Source of the DNA: Piscinibacter defluvii
GTDB taxonomy: Bacteria; Pseudomonadota; Gammaproteobacteria; Burkholderiales; Burkholderiaceae_C
Assembly (NCBI RefSeq): GCF_004011805.1
Contig: NZ_ML137197.1
Location: 1 to 64,000, forward strand
Reading direction: 5' to 3'
DNA length: 64,000 nt
A program made the position numbers and the translations under genes. The notes beneath the pieces were generated by a model. The model had not been told where the DNA came from. It saw nothing but the letters and a program-made list of their open reading frames with translations, and did not search any database. Below, in pieces: positions 1-8,287 of this stretch (position 1 is the first letter of the stretch; each line of letters begins with the position of its first letter).

Positions 1-2
1 AT

Positions 3-29
3 GCCGATGGCGGCAAGCGCGAACCCTGA
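3..29 (+). CDS. Possible C-terminal tail of an upstream gene
   Basis: Frame 3 reads ADGGKREP followed by TGA at 27-29. A stem-loop (38-44 GGCACCG with 51-57 CGGTGCC) sits between this stop and the integrase start. Only eight codons are visible, so this is a guess that a same-strand gene ends here; its product cannot be named. Confidence 0.2.
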   Translation, partial: ADGGKREP

Positions 30-86
30 ATGCGCCTGGCACCGGCGGGACGGTGCCGCCCGAACCCACCCACACGGAGCACCACC

Positions 87-1127
87 ATGCGTGACCTCGA
101 CACGCGCACCGTCAACCTGCGCACCCTGCCGCTTCAAACCGGCAGGCGAGGCTTCGTCCTGAATGCGCTGTTCGTCCAGAACAACTTCCGCCACGCGATC
201 AAGGACAAGGGTGTCTCCAACGACACCATGGAAGACCGACGGCAGTACATCTACCGCGCCTTCCACTACCTGGAGCACAACGACATCAAGAGCTTCAAGC
301 CCGACCCGCGCTCGTTCGGCGACCGGCATGTGCGCTTCCTGTTCGCCGACATGGAGCGGCGCGCCAAGGCCGGCCAGCTCGGACCCTCGGCCATCCAGAA
401 AGCGCACAGCTACCTGCGCACCTTCGCGGGCTGGATCGGCAAGCCTGGGCTGGTGCTGCCGATGAGCGCCTACATCAGCGACGAGACCCTCTACCGCCGG
501 AGCTACGTGACCAAGCACAGCAAGGCTTGGTATGACAACGGCGTGGTGCCCGAGGAGGTGATCGCGGCCGTTGCCGAGTTCGACGAGCGCGTGGCCGTGC
601 AGATCAAGCTGATGAAGGAGTTCGGCCTGCGCTGCAAGGAAGCGGTGATGTTCCGCCCCCACCAGGACATCGTGACCGCGGCCCAGGCCGGCAAGGCGAC
701 GGCTGGCGCGGCGGAGTACCTGCAACTGCGGCGCGGCACCAAGGGCGGCCGTTTGCGCTACGTGCCGGCGGTCACGCCGGGCCAGCTGGCCGCGATCGAG
801 CACGCGCGCCGCGTGGCGCCCGGCGAGAACGACAGCCTCAGCGACCCGCGCTACCAGCTCGTCCGTGCCATCCGGCACCAGCGCTACGTGATGGAGCTGT
901 TCGGCCTGACCAAGGCCATGCTCGGCGTGACGGCGCATGGCCTGCGGCACGGCTATGCTGCCGAACGCTATGAGGCCGAGGCGGGCGTGGCGCCGCCGGT
1001 GGCGACTGCCGAGCGCGCGGATGTAGCCGTCGACCTGGCGGCGCGGCGCCTGGTCTCGGAGTCCCTCGGGCATTCGAGAAGCCAGATCACATCGGTGTAC
1101 CTGGGTTCGAGTCGCGCTCGTCGCTGA
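87..1127 (+). CDS. Tyrosine recombinase / phage-type integrase
   Basis: Site-specific recombinase of 346 residues that would cut and rejoin DNA through a 3'-phosphotyrosine link. The ATG at 87 is chosen because CGGAG lies about 7 bases upstream; an in-frame ATG at 30 has no such signal. An N-terminal SAM-like core-binding region (about 25-125) is followed by a catalytic domain with the complete set: Arg182 (FGLRCKEA), His284 and Arg287 (HGLRHGY), His329 (LGHSRSQ) and Tyr338 (SVYLGS). It resembles the 'integrase domain-containing' families common on proteobacterial islands (Phage_int_SAM_2 / Integrase_1 type). All catalytic residues are present, so it is probably active. It could be the island's own integrase or a passenger. 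Confidence 0.85.
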   Translation: MRDLDTRTVNLRTLPLQTGRRGFVLNALFVQNNFRHAIKDKGVSNDTMEDRRQYIYRAFHYLEHNDIKSFKPDPRSFGDRHVRFLFADMERRAKAGQLGPSAIQKAHSYLRTFAGWIGKPGLVLPMSAYISDETLYRRSYVTKHSKAWYDNGVVPEEVIAAVAEFDERVAVQIKLMKEFGLRCKEAVMFRPHQDIVTAAQAGKATAGAAEYLQLRRGTKGGRLRYVPAVTPGQLAAIEHARRVAPGENDSLSDPRYQLVRAIRHQRYVMELFGLTKAMLGVTAHGLRHGYAAERYEAEAGVAPPVATAERADVAVDLAARRLVSESLGHSRSQITSVYLGSSRARR

Positions 1128-1144
1128 GTTACGCTTGACCGCCC

Positions 1145-1558
1145 ATGTCGACGCCTGCTGCCACCGACTGCCCGTTCTGCACCTTGCCGCCCACCAGGAT
1201 CGTGCATGCCAACCACCTCGCCGTGGTCATCCAGGATGCCTACCCCGTGTCACGTGGTCACACGCTGGTGCTGCCGCGCCGGCACGTAGGGAGCTTCTTC
1301 GAGCTGGAGCCCCCAGAGCGCGACGCCGTCCTCGAGTTGCTCGACATGGCCCGTCGCGACCTGGGCCAGACGCTGCGCCCCGATGGCTACAACATCGGCA
1401 TCAACGACGGCCCGGCTGCCGGGCAAACGGTGCCGCACCTGCATGTGCACCTGATCCCGCGCTACACGGGCGACCAGGTCGATCCGCGCGGTGGTGTGCG
1501 GTGGATCTTTCCGGAGCGTGCCGACTACTGGTCTGCTCGTGGCGGTGAGCCAGTCTGA
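1145..1558 (+). CDS. HIT family protein (histidine-triad nucleotide hydrolase or transferase)
   Basis: 137 residues, the usual length for single-domain HIT proteins, which hydrolyse or transfer nucleotidyl groups from substrates such as AMP-lysine or dinucleoside polyphosphates. The active-site triad is clear: His98-x-His100-x-His102 in VPHLHVHLIPR. The conserved HxLVLPRRH segment is at about 39-47, and a CPFC pair at 9-12 may bind zinc. The start is ATG 1145, 17 bases after the integrase stop. Its stop (1556-1558) lies one base before the ATG of the restriction endonuclease gene, so the two are probably co-transcribed. A functional link with restriction is not established; the pair may simply travel together. 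Confidence 0.88.
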   Translation: MSTPAATDCPFCTLPPTRIVHANHLAVVIQDAYPVSRGHTLVLPRRHVGSFFELEPPERDAVLELLDMARRDLGQTLRPDGYNIGINDGPAAGQTVPHLHVHLIPRYTGDQVDPRGGVRWIFPERADYWSARGGEPV

Positions 1559-1559
1559 G

Positions 1560-2537
1560 ATGAAGACGGCCGCGCAGGTCCTGGAGACATTCGACAACAT
1601 CCGGCGCGCCCAGCGGGCCGGTGTGTATGCCCCGCACAAGCCGCTGCTGATCCTGCTGGCGCTGGCCCGCGTGCAGCGTGATGAACCGCGGCTCGTGGAG
1701 TTCGCCGCCATCGACGGTTCGCTGCAAGCGCTGCTTGCCGAGTTCGGCCCCAGCGGTGCCGCAAAGTCGCGCCACTACCCGTTCTGGCACCTCGCCACGG
1801 ATGGCCAGGGTTCGCTGTGGGATCTGAACGGGCCCCGTGAGATGCTGTCCCGTCCGGCCGGTGCCACGCCCAACCTGGGTGAACTGCGGACGCATCACGT
1901 GCAGGGCGGCTTTCCGCCCCAGGTGGACGAGGCCCTTCGCAAAGTGCCGGGGCTGCTGGAAGCCGTGGCGGCGCGCGTGCTGGAAACCTACTTCCCTGCG
2001 ACGCTGCATGCCGACATCGCGGCCGCTGTCGGACTGGACCTGGACCGCACGGTGGCGCACCTGGCCAAAGAACCGGACATGCCGATCTATGGACCGGCCG
2101 AACGCCGCAGGCGCGACCCCGGCTTCCGCGAACGTGTGCTGCGCGCCTACGAGTACCGGTGCTGCGTCTGCGGCTTCGACCTGCGCATCGGCCAGTTGAG
2201 TGCGGGCCTGGAGGCCGCCCACATCCAGTGGCATCACGTCGGCGGGCCCGACATCGAACCCAATGGCCTGGCCCTGTGCGCGCTGCACCACAAGCTGTTC
2301 GACTTGGGCGCGTTCACGGTCGAGCCCGCCGAGCACCGGGTCATCTTCAGCCAACACGCGATGGCCGGAGACCGCAGCCAGCAAGGTGAGTTGCGGCACC
2401 ACGGGCAGCGGCTGCTGGCGCCGCAGCAGATGGACATGCGGCCGGCGCCGCCTTTCCTGGTGTGGAACCAGAAGAACGTTTTCAAGGCGCCCGCACGGAA
2501 GCTCGAAGGCAACCTCGATCACACTCGAACGACTTGA
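1560..2537 (+). CDS. HNH restriction endonuclease with an N-terminal sulfur-binding-like domain (phosphorothioate-DNA type, ScoMcrA-like)
   Basis: 325 residues. The N-terminal half has signatures of the sulfur-binding domain family that recognises phosphorothioate-modified DNA: PHKPLLILLALARV at 25-38, then HYPFWHL at 72-78. The C-terminal half is an HNH nuclease: Cys201/202 and Cys204 (CCVC), His221 in AAHIQW, Asn235 in PNGLALC and His243-His244 in LHHKLFD. Family knowledge: such type IV enzymes cut DNA carrying phosphorothioates made by Dnd systems. ATG 1560 is one base after the HIT stop, with GGTGAG upstream inside hit. No dnd modification genes are visible here, as expected for an enzyme that attacks modified foreign DNA. 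The domain call is from motif resemblance. Confidence 0.82.
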   Translation: MKTAAQVLETFDNIRRAQRAGVYAPHKPLLILLALARVQRDEPRLVEFAAIDGSLQALLAEFGPSGAAKSRHYPFWHLATDGQGSLWDLNGPREMLSRPAGATPNLGELRTHHVQGGFPPQVDEALRKVPGLLEAVAARVLETYFPATLHADIAAAVGLDLDRTVAHLAKEPDMPIYGPAERRRRDPGFRERVLRAYEYRCCVCGFDLRIGQLSAGLEAAHIQWHHVGGPDIEPNGLALCALHHKLFDLGAFTVEPAEHRVIFSQHAMAGDRSQQGELRHHGQRLLAPQQMDMRPAPPFLVWNQKNVFKAPARKLEGNLDHTRTT

Positions 2538-2659
2538 CCGAGGTTGCCGTGGCGGGCGAAAGCGGCCCGCACGCCGACGCGGCAGACATCAAGGTCAGCC
2601 CAGGCAGCGGCTGCTAACCTCGCACTTCCACCGACTCGTTGGGCGTCATCGTGACGGGC

Positions 2660-4171
2660 ATGAAAAGCGCACTGTTCGTCGATTTCGACAATGTCTTCTC
2701 CGGCCTGCGGCGGCTCGATCCCGCAGTCGCCGATCGCTTCGCGTTCCAGCCAATGAACTGGATTCGATGGCTCACGGATGCGTTGCCTGCACCGCCGCAC
2801 GCGCCTGAGGGCGCTGCACGACGCCTGCTCGTCAGGCGCTGTTACCTCAATCCGCAGGTCTACCAGCGATTCCGGCCGGCTTTCAACCGAGCCGGCTTCG
2901 AGATCATCGACTGCCCGGCAATGACGAGTGAGGGCAAGACCAGCACCGACATCCACATGGTGCTGGACATCGTCGAGCTGCTGCAGCACCAGGTTCACTA
3001 TGACGAGTTCATCGTGTTCTCGGCGGATGCCGATTTCACACCCGTCCTGCGCAAGCTACGACGGTGGGATCGACGCACCACAGTCCTGGCCATCGGATTC
3101 CCCTCCGCGGCCTATCAGGCATCCGCCGATCTCCTGATCGACCAGGACGAATTCATCAGGGCCGGACTCGGATTCGACGAACCGGAATCCGCGCCCGCGG
3201 CACCGCCGGTCGTTCCCGAGCGGTCGAAGGCAGATGTTGCTCGAGACGTTGGCGTGTTCATCAGCAAGGCCGTCGCAGGATCTTCCAAACCTGTCGCGTT
3301 GCCCTGGCTGGCCAGCAAGGCCCCCGCAGAGGTCAACGGGCTCGACCCTGCCGATTGGGCCGGGTTCAACAGCTTCCGTGCGCTGGTGGACTCGCTGAAG
3401 CTCGAGCCACTGCTCGTCCGCTGGGAAACAGGCGTGATCCTTGATCCGGCCCGTCACGAGTCGCCTGAGCGCAGCGGCACCACAGTCAAGCAGGCCGGGG
3501 TCAGCACAGGCAACCTGGCGGCCGTGGGCCAACTGGTTCGCGACGAAGTTGCTGCGGCACGAAGGCCCGTGCCGTGCGGCAGGCTGGCCCAGCTGATCAT
3601 TGATCGGCACGGCTCGCTGGCCGCGGATTGGGGCGGCAAGGCGACATTCAGACGCTTCCTGGAAGCCCTGGATCTCGGGCCCCTGCGCACGGACTGGTCG
3701 GTTGCCGGCGGCTTTGTCACTGATCCGGACTTCCCGTCGCCGCCGCCTGCCGGCCCGAACTCCTCGGCTCGGCCTGAATGGGGAATCGACAGCGATCTCC
3801 TGCCGGTCATGAACCTCGTCCACGTGGCCACGGGGATGCCGTTGCTCTCGCCAGTCGAACTGCATGCCGTGCTCGTGGCGCTGTCAGCAGACCTCCAGGC
3901 CCAACCGTTTCAGCTTGCCGAGACAGGCAAGAGGGTCCGCGATCAGTGTCGCGAGGCGGGGCATGCCATCAGTCGCGCTGACGTGAGCTTCGTCCTCAAA
4001 GGCATCGTGCTCGGGGGCCATCCGTTCGGCGAAGGCGCCGACGATCCGAAGTCGCTCGCTCAACGCTTCATCGACAGCGTGCTCGAACTCAGTCGGCGGG
4101 AACAATTGCCTCTCGACGAATCGCAGGTCGCACAAGTCCGCGCCTGGGCGGATCGCTCGCTGACCAGGTGA
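2660..4171 (+). CDS. NYN-domain putative RNase with OST-HTH/LOTUS modules
   Basis: 503 residues from ATG 2660 (an in-frame ATG at 2639 is possible). The N-terminal NYN/PIN-like domain (about 1-150) has the acidic metal site: FVDFDN at 6-11, a STDIHM aspartate near 95 and FSADADF near 121. After a linker come helical repeats that look like OST-HTH/LOTUS RNA-binding domains (about 190-260 and 285-360), including the WGGKATFRRFLEALDLG-type core, plus a less clear third unit. Related NYN-LOTUS proteins are thought to act on RNA. Between a type IV restriction gene and a Fic gene, a defence role is plausible but is an inference. No membrane segment or signal peptide is seen. Confidence 0.75.
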   Translation: MKSALFVDFDNVFSGLRRLDPAVADRFAFQPMNWIRWLTDALPAPPHAPEGAARRLLVRRCYLNPQVYQRFRPAFNRAGFEIIDCPAMTSEGKTSTDIHMVLDIVELLQHQVHYDEFIVFSADADFTPVLRKLRRWDRRTTVLAIGFPSAAYQASADLLIDQDEFIRAGLGFDEPESAPAAPPVVPERSKADVARDVGVFISKAVAGSSKPVALPWLASKAPAEVNGLDPADWAGFNSFRALVDSLKLEPLLVRWETGVILDPARHESPERSGTTVKQAGVSTGNLAAVGQLVRDEVAAARRPVPCGRLAQLIIDRHGSLAADWGGKATFRRFLEALDLGPLRTDWSVAGGFVTDPDFPSPPPAGPNSSARPEWGIDSDLLPVMNLVHVATGMPLLSPVELHAVLVALSADLQAQPFQLAETGKRVRDQCREAGHAISRADVSFVLKGIVLGGHPFGEGADDPKSLAQRFIDSVLELSRREQLPLDESQVAQVRAWADRSLTR

Positions 4172-4334
4172 CGGGATCAAAGGCCGGCGGACCGCGCTGG
4201 CGGCCAAAGTCGGCGACTCCGTCATGCCATGGTTCGGCTCCTTCAATCCAAGGCGGCACGAACGCAGGACAGCGCGCTCCATTTCTTCACCCAATTGCAC
4301 CCGTTTCCGGCCTGCCCGGAGCCTGAAGTACAGG

Positions 4335-5480
4335 CTACGTCGACGCCGGCACCCAGCCAGGCAGCCTGACGTAGTAGCGCGTCGAGCGGCCACCGCCCAC
4401 CTGCTGCAGCAGCCCCATCGCTTCAAGGTCGATGAGTTCGCGCGACGCTGTCGCCCGCGACGTGCCAGTGACGTTCTCGTACTTCTTCGTGCTCATGCCG
4501 CCGTCGAAACCACCTGGCCCGGCATCGAGCAGCAGGTTCATCACCTTGCGTTGCCGTTCATTCATGGCCTTGTTGCCGTGGTCCAGCCAGAAACGCGCCT
4601 TCACGAGCGTGTGGTCCACCACCGCCGACGCCTCTTCGCAGGCAGCCTGCATCTGTTCGATGAACCAGCACACCCAGTCCGTCACGTCGGGTTCGCCATG
4701 CTGCGCGCGCTCCAGGTTCGCGTAGTAGTCGCGGCGACGATCGAGCAGGCGCTGGGACGTGCGGAACATGCGGCTGACTTCGCCGCTGTCGCGGGCCAGG
4801 AGCAAGTCGACCAGCACGCGCCCGAGGCGGCCGTTGCCGTCCTCGAAAGGGTGGATGGTCTCGAACCACAGGTGCGCGAGCGCTGCCCGGACCAGCGTGT
4901 CGGGTTCGGTGGCAGCGTTGAACCACTGCAGGAGGCGATCCATCTCGTGTGGCACCCGCGCCGAAGGCGGTGCCTCGTAGTGCACCCTTTCTCGTCCTAC
5001 ACGGCCACTGACGATCTGCATCGGCTCACCGTGCTCGCGGTAGCCGCCGACGCGGATCTTCGTCATGCCGGAGTAGCCGGTGGGAAAGAGCGCGGCATGC
5101 CAGGCGTGCAGGCGCTCGTGGGTCAGCGGGTCGTGGCAACGCTTGACTGCGTCGTCCATGATGTCGAGCAGGCCTTCCACGTTGCGCGGCGCGCTGGGCC
5201 CATCCTGCTGGCCCACACCCAGCCGCCGCGCCACCGAGCTGCGCACGGTCGCCAGTTCCAGGCGCTCGCCCTCGATGGCCGAGGTCGCCAGCGCCTCCTG
5301 GCTCCAGGCTTCTGCGGCCAGTTCCAGGCGTTGCTCGAAGCCCAGGACTGCGAGCTTGCCTTCGACCAGGCCCTGCGCACGGCGCGCCTTTGCCAGGGCT
5401 TCGCCGACACGAACGCGGTCATGCCGGAGGTCGGGCCAGTCCGGGTGCTGCCAGACGTAGGGAGGCGGTCGGGTTTTCAT
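4335..5480 (-). CDS. Fic family protein (DUF4172-Fic-winged helix), probable autoinhibited AMP-transferase
   Basis: 381 residues from ATG 5480; a GTG 15 codons upstream (5525) is possible, but the family normally begins PPYVWQHPDW as here. Order: N-terminal Fic-associated domain, the inhibitory-helix motif TSAIEG at 66-71 ((S/T)xxxEG), the catalytic loop HPFEDGNGR at 210-218, and a C-terminal winged helix (SRATASRELIDLEAMGLL) ending in a basic strand. Fic proteins usually transfer AMP from ATP to target hydroxyls. The helix motif on the same chain means the resting enzyme should be switched off. The winged helix and the repeats just upstream suggest autoregulation. The target is unknown. Confidence 0.9.
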   Translation of the reverse strand: MKTRPPPYVWQHPDWPDLRHDRVRVGEALAKARRAQGLVEGKLAVLGFEQRLELAAEAWSQEALATSAIEGERLELATVRSSVARRLGVGQQDGPSAPRNVEGLLDIMDDAVKRCHDPLTHERLHAWHAALFPTGYSGMTKIRVGGYREHGEPMQIVSGRVGRERVHYEAPPSARVPHEMDRLLQWFNAATEPDTLVRAALAHLWFETIHPFEDGNGRLGRVLVDLLLARDSGEVSRMFRTSQRLLDRRRDYYANLERAQHGEPDVTDWVCWFIEQMQAACEEASAVVDHTLVKARFWLDHGNKAMNERQRKVMNLLLDAGPGGFDGGMSTKKYENVTGTSRATASRELIDLEAMGLLQQVGGGRSTRYYVRLPGWVPAST

Positions 5481-5515
5481 GCGGCGAGGCGCACGCGAGT
5501 CGAATGCCCGTGGAT

Positions 5516-5558
5516 ATCGACTCACAAATTGAGTTGAATGTGGAGTGTAATCGACTCA
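5516..5558 (-). promoter_or_regulatory. Operator-like region upstream of fic with direct repeats
   Basis: ATCGACTCA occurs at 5516-5524 and again at 5550-5558, an identical 9-mer with 34-bp spacing (reads TGAGTCGAT on the fic strand). The AT-richer core between them also contains TTGAGTTGAA, a partial match. The region is immediately upstream of fic and stands out against the GC-rich surroundings. A DNA-binding role, perhaps for the Fic winged helix itself, is inferred. Confidence 0.5.
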
Positions 5559-5719
5559 TGGGCTAAAGCTGAGCCTCCCCATCTGCTGCGTTCCGAGGTC
5601 ATGGGTGACTCCATCGCAGGTGCAGAAGCGCTAGTAGAGGCTTCTATACGGCACTTGGCATGCAGTCGCCAGTGCCAAGGCAGACACGCGCAGCGCAGTG
5701 CGGACCCTGTCCAGTTCCT

Positions 5720-5923
5720 TCAGCGCACCAGCGCCTCGATGTGCGCCCACAACGCCTTCGTCAACACCGCGGTAGGGCTCATTGCTTGCATGCACTGATC
5801 CAGTCGCTGAGATCGCGCACGCAGGTCCTCGACCGCGCTGACTAGGTCTGCTGCCACACTGGCAACAAAGGGGCAGCTCTCGATGTCGCTGGTTCGCCGT
5901 TGCGAGCCGCATTCCGGCGTCAA
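5720..5923 (-). CDS. Hypothetical small protein
   Basis: 67 residues if started at TTG 5923 (GAAGG lies about 5 bases upstream). The second half is amphipathic helix (SAVEDLRARSQRLDQC, then ALWAHIEALVR) and looks protein-like; I recognise no family. It follows the DUF2188 gene on the same strand after a 24-base gap, so the two may form an operon. An overlapping reading frame starting at ATG 5912 gives a less protein-like sequence. The 180 bases between 5540 and 5719 hold no convincing gene. Confidence 0.4.
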   Translation of the reverse strand: MTPECGSQRRTSDIESCPFVASVAADLVSAVEDLRARSQRLDQCMQAMSPTAVLTKALWAHIEALVR

Positions 5924-5947
5924 TGGCCTTCGGCGCGAGTGTCCGAC

Positions 5948-6181
5948 TCAGTGCTTCTTGTCCTTCGGCGGATTTGGATCGCCGCCGTAGCTGTCGCTGT
6001 CCCTGATCTTGTTGTCGCGGCCATGAATTACGACCTCGACCTTCTCGCGCACGGCCTGTTCCTTAGCGCGGTTGATTGCCTGCTTCTGGGTGTCGGTGAC
6101 TACGCCGACGCGCCCGGCGCCTTCCTTCTTCGTCGCCCAGCCGCCCTTGTGCGGAACGACGTGGATGTCCTTCTTCGTCAT
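5948..6181 (-). CDS. DUF2188 domain protein
   Basis: 77 residues, basic, with the DUF2188 pattern: HVVPHKGGWATKKEGA, a middle TQKQAINRAKEQA helix, VVIHGRDNKIRDSDSYG and a terminal DPNPPKDKKH. Members are small cytoplasmic proteins often found on plasmids and islands; the function is unknown. ATG 6181 has AAAGGG about 6 bases upstream on its strand. It is divergent from the gene at 6316, with about 135 bases between that must hold both promoters. Confidence 0.8.
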   Translation of the reverse strand: MTKKDIHVVPHKGGWATKKEGAGRVGVVTDTQKQAINRAKEQAVREKVEVVIHGRDNKIRDSDSYGGDPNPPKDKKH

Positions 6182-6315
6182 GTAAGCCCTTTCGCCGCCT
6201 TGGCAGCAGGTGGAGCGGCGGCAACCCACTTGCCAGCCTGAATGGAAAGATGCAAAATCATAGCGCCATTTGCAGATCGACGCACTGACGCGGCCTGCCA
6301 CAAAAGGACAACACG

Positions 6316-6915
6316 ATGACCATGGCTGACGAACCGACGGTGCGAGCGATCCTCGCCAAATACGAGACTGTCCTCTTCAACGCCACGCATGGCGGCTGGG
6401 AAGACTGGCGCGCGTTGCAGCTTGGCGGCCGACTCCTGTTCCCAGCGCGCAGTCGCGCCTGTGTCGTCTATGACTTCATCGTGCAGCGCGCAATGACCGC
6501 GCTGGCCGACGACAAGGCCGTGCGCGTGATCCAGCGCGACGAGACCGTGAAGTTCATCTTCGCCGACTCCGTGGCCCTGCGCTTCAAAAAGGCGAACGAC
6601 AACGGCCTGGGGTCGAACATCCAGACGCAGGCAACACTAGGCTTCGTCGAGCAGCAGCAGGAACTGCCGGGCTTGCCAAACGTGCACAAAGTCGAGGTGG
6701 TCTATGTGCTGAACCGACTGCAGACCCGCATCGAACAGGTGCTGGTGGCCGCGCGTGACGGCGATACATGCCTTTGGAACTACGACATCGCGCCTGACAC
6801 CGGCGCCCAGATCATTCCGCTGCCGATGCCCAACACCGGCGACAGCGGCCGTGGTGCGCGAGTCAAGCTCCGCGTCGTTGACGAAGGTAAGCAGCACGAA
6901 ACAGGCGAGAAGTAA
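6316..6915 (+). CDS. Uncharacterised partner of the HTH/ImmA-IrrE protein
   Basis: 199 residues, soluble, no signal peptide; I do not recognise a family. It is mixed alpha/beta with segments such as VIQRDETVKFIFADSVALRFKK, and central QTQATLGFVEQQQELPGLP. Its stop at 6915 is 3 bases before the next ATG (6919), so the two genes are almost certainly one transcript. In such pairs the upstream product is often the protein controlled or cleaved by the ImmA/IrrE partner, but that is inference here. An alternative start at Met3 (6322) is possible. Confidence 0.7.
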   Translation: MTMADEPTVRAILAKYETVLFNATHGGWEDWRALQLGGRLLFPARSRACVVYDFIVQRAMTALADDKAVRVIQRDETVKFIFADSVALRFKKANDNGLGSNIQTQATLGFVEQQQELPGLPNVHKVEVVYVLNRLQTRIEQVLVAARDGDTCLWNYDIAPDTGAQIIPLPMPNTGDSGRGARVKLRVVDEGKQHETGEK

Positions 6916-6918
6916 CCC

Positions 6919-8007
6919 ATGTCGGACATGGGCAATCCCGATCTCCTTCGGGTCGCACGGCAATGGCGTGGCCTGCTGCAAGGCGACGCCGCGCAACGGC
7001 TTGGCGTCAGCCAGGCCATGCTTTCGCGTGTCGAGAACAGGTTGTCTGGCTTCACGGGCGACCTGATCGAGCGGGCGGCGGCGGTCTTCGGCATGCCGCG
7101 CACGTTTTTCATCCAGACCGATACGGTGCTCGGCGCTCCCGTCAGCGTCCACCCAATGTGGCGCAAGAAGGCGGCCGTCAGCGCGCGCGAGATGGATCAG
7201 ATCGTGGCCGAGCTGAACCTGCGCCTGATGCACATGCGCCGGCTGCTGCGCGCCGTGGAGATCGAGGCGACGTATCCCATCCCGGCCTTGCCCGTTGACG
7301 AGTTCGAGAGCGTGGAGCGCATCGCAGCGCTGGCGCGCGCGCAATGGCAGATGCCGGCAGGGCCGGTGCCGAACCTCACGCGCCTGCTCGAAGCGGCCGG
7401 CATCGTCGTCGTGCATTCGGACATGGCCGGCTCGGCTGTGGACGGCGTGACATTCTCGGCGCCGGGGCTGCCGCCACTGATCGTGCTGAACGTCAATCAG
7501 CCGGCCGACCGCATGCGCTTCACGCTGGCGCATGAACTTGGGCACCTGGTCATGCACCGTACTCAGCCAACGCAGCAGATGGAAGAGCAGGCGAACGAGT
7601 TCGCCAGCTTCTTCCTGATGCCGACCCAGGACATCAAGCCCTACTACGCACGCCGCATTGACCTGCGCCTGCTGGCCGAACTGAAGCCGGTGTGGCGCGT
7701 CTCCATGGCCTCGCTGCTGATGCGCGCGCGTTCGCTCGGACTGCTGGCCTACAACCAGGAGCGCTACCTGTGGCAGCAATTCAGCATCGCCAAGATCCGG
7801 CAGGGCGAGCCGCCCGAGCTGGATTTCGCGGCGGAGCCGGCGACGGTGCTACCTGACCTGATGGAAGCGCACATCAGGCAGTTGGGCTATTCGATCCCCG
7901 ATCTGGCGGGCATGTTGCAACTAGAGCCCGAAGAGCTGAACGCCCTCTACGGGTTGAGTATCACGCCGCAGCCGCCTGCCGCCGCGCACCTGCGGATCAT
8001 CAAGTAG
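6919..8007 (+). CDS. HTH (XRE) regulator fused to an ImmA/IrrE metallopeptidase domain
   Basis: 362 residues. An N-terminal XRE-type helix-turn-helix (about 7-65, QGDAAQRLGVSQAMLSRVEN) is followed by an ImmA/IrrE zinc peptidase: HELGHLVMH (HExxH) and the downstream EEQANEFASFFLMP helix carrying the third ligand Glu. Family members cleave repressors of mobile elements or stress genes, or act with toxins as antitoxin-proteases. It is translationally linked to the unknown gene at 6316. It is the last gene of the island before the att copy at 8288. All zinc-site residues are intact. Confidence 0.88.
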   Translation: MSDMGNPDLLRVARQWRGLLQGDAAQRLGVSQAMLSRVENRLSGFTGDLIERAAAVFGMPRTFFIQTDTVLGAPVSVHPMWRKKAAVSAREMDQIVAELNLRLMHMRRLLRAVEIEATYPIPALPVDEFESVERIAALARAQWQMPAGPVPNLTRLLEAAGIVVVHSDMAGSAVDGVTFSAPGLPPLIVLNVNQPADRMRFTLAHELGHLVMHRTQPTQQMEEQANEFASFFLMPTQDIKPYYARRIDLRLLAELKPVWRVSMASLLMRARSLGLLAYNQERYLWQQFSIAKIRQGEPPELDFAAEPATVLPDLMEAHIRQLGYSIPDLAGMLQLEPEELNALYGLSITPQPPAAAHLRIIK

Positions 8008-8287
8008 AGCAGCGTGGCGCCCCCCGACGTTGAAACTGAGGCACCCTGCGCGCGCGAAGTGCCCCGAACCTGATCTGCTAAGCCTTGCGAGGGGCTTCCA
8101 GCGAACCGGCACACCGCCTTGCGGACCATGACCTTGCGCCCCCGAATCGCTGTGACGGATTTGTGCCGTAACTTCGAAAAAACAGCCTGAAAACAGCCAC
8201 ATTTCGGCTCAAAACACGCGCCTTCAGAACGCCAAATTCATCAACAACGACAACGACTTAAATCACTTCCTTGAACCCGTCCGGTTC
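8008..8287. other. Gene-free right margin of the island
   Basis: 280 bases between the ImmA/IrrE gene and the att copy. AT content rises towards the boundary (runs of A at 8179-8195 and a CAACAACGACAACGA stretch near 8240). No coding frame looks real here. It probably contains integrase or excision-factor binding sites, but I cannot define them. Confidence 0.5.

Noticed and set aside
1560-2537. Complete Dnd modification-restriction locus
   Set aside because: No dndA-E or dptF-H genes are visible near this endonuclease; only the sulfur-recognising type is present.
5538-5798. 86-codon plus-strand ORF after the fic promoter
   Set aside because: Composition is not protein-like, there is no ribosome site, and it overlaps a better minus-strand candidate.
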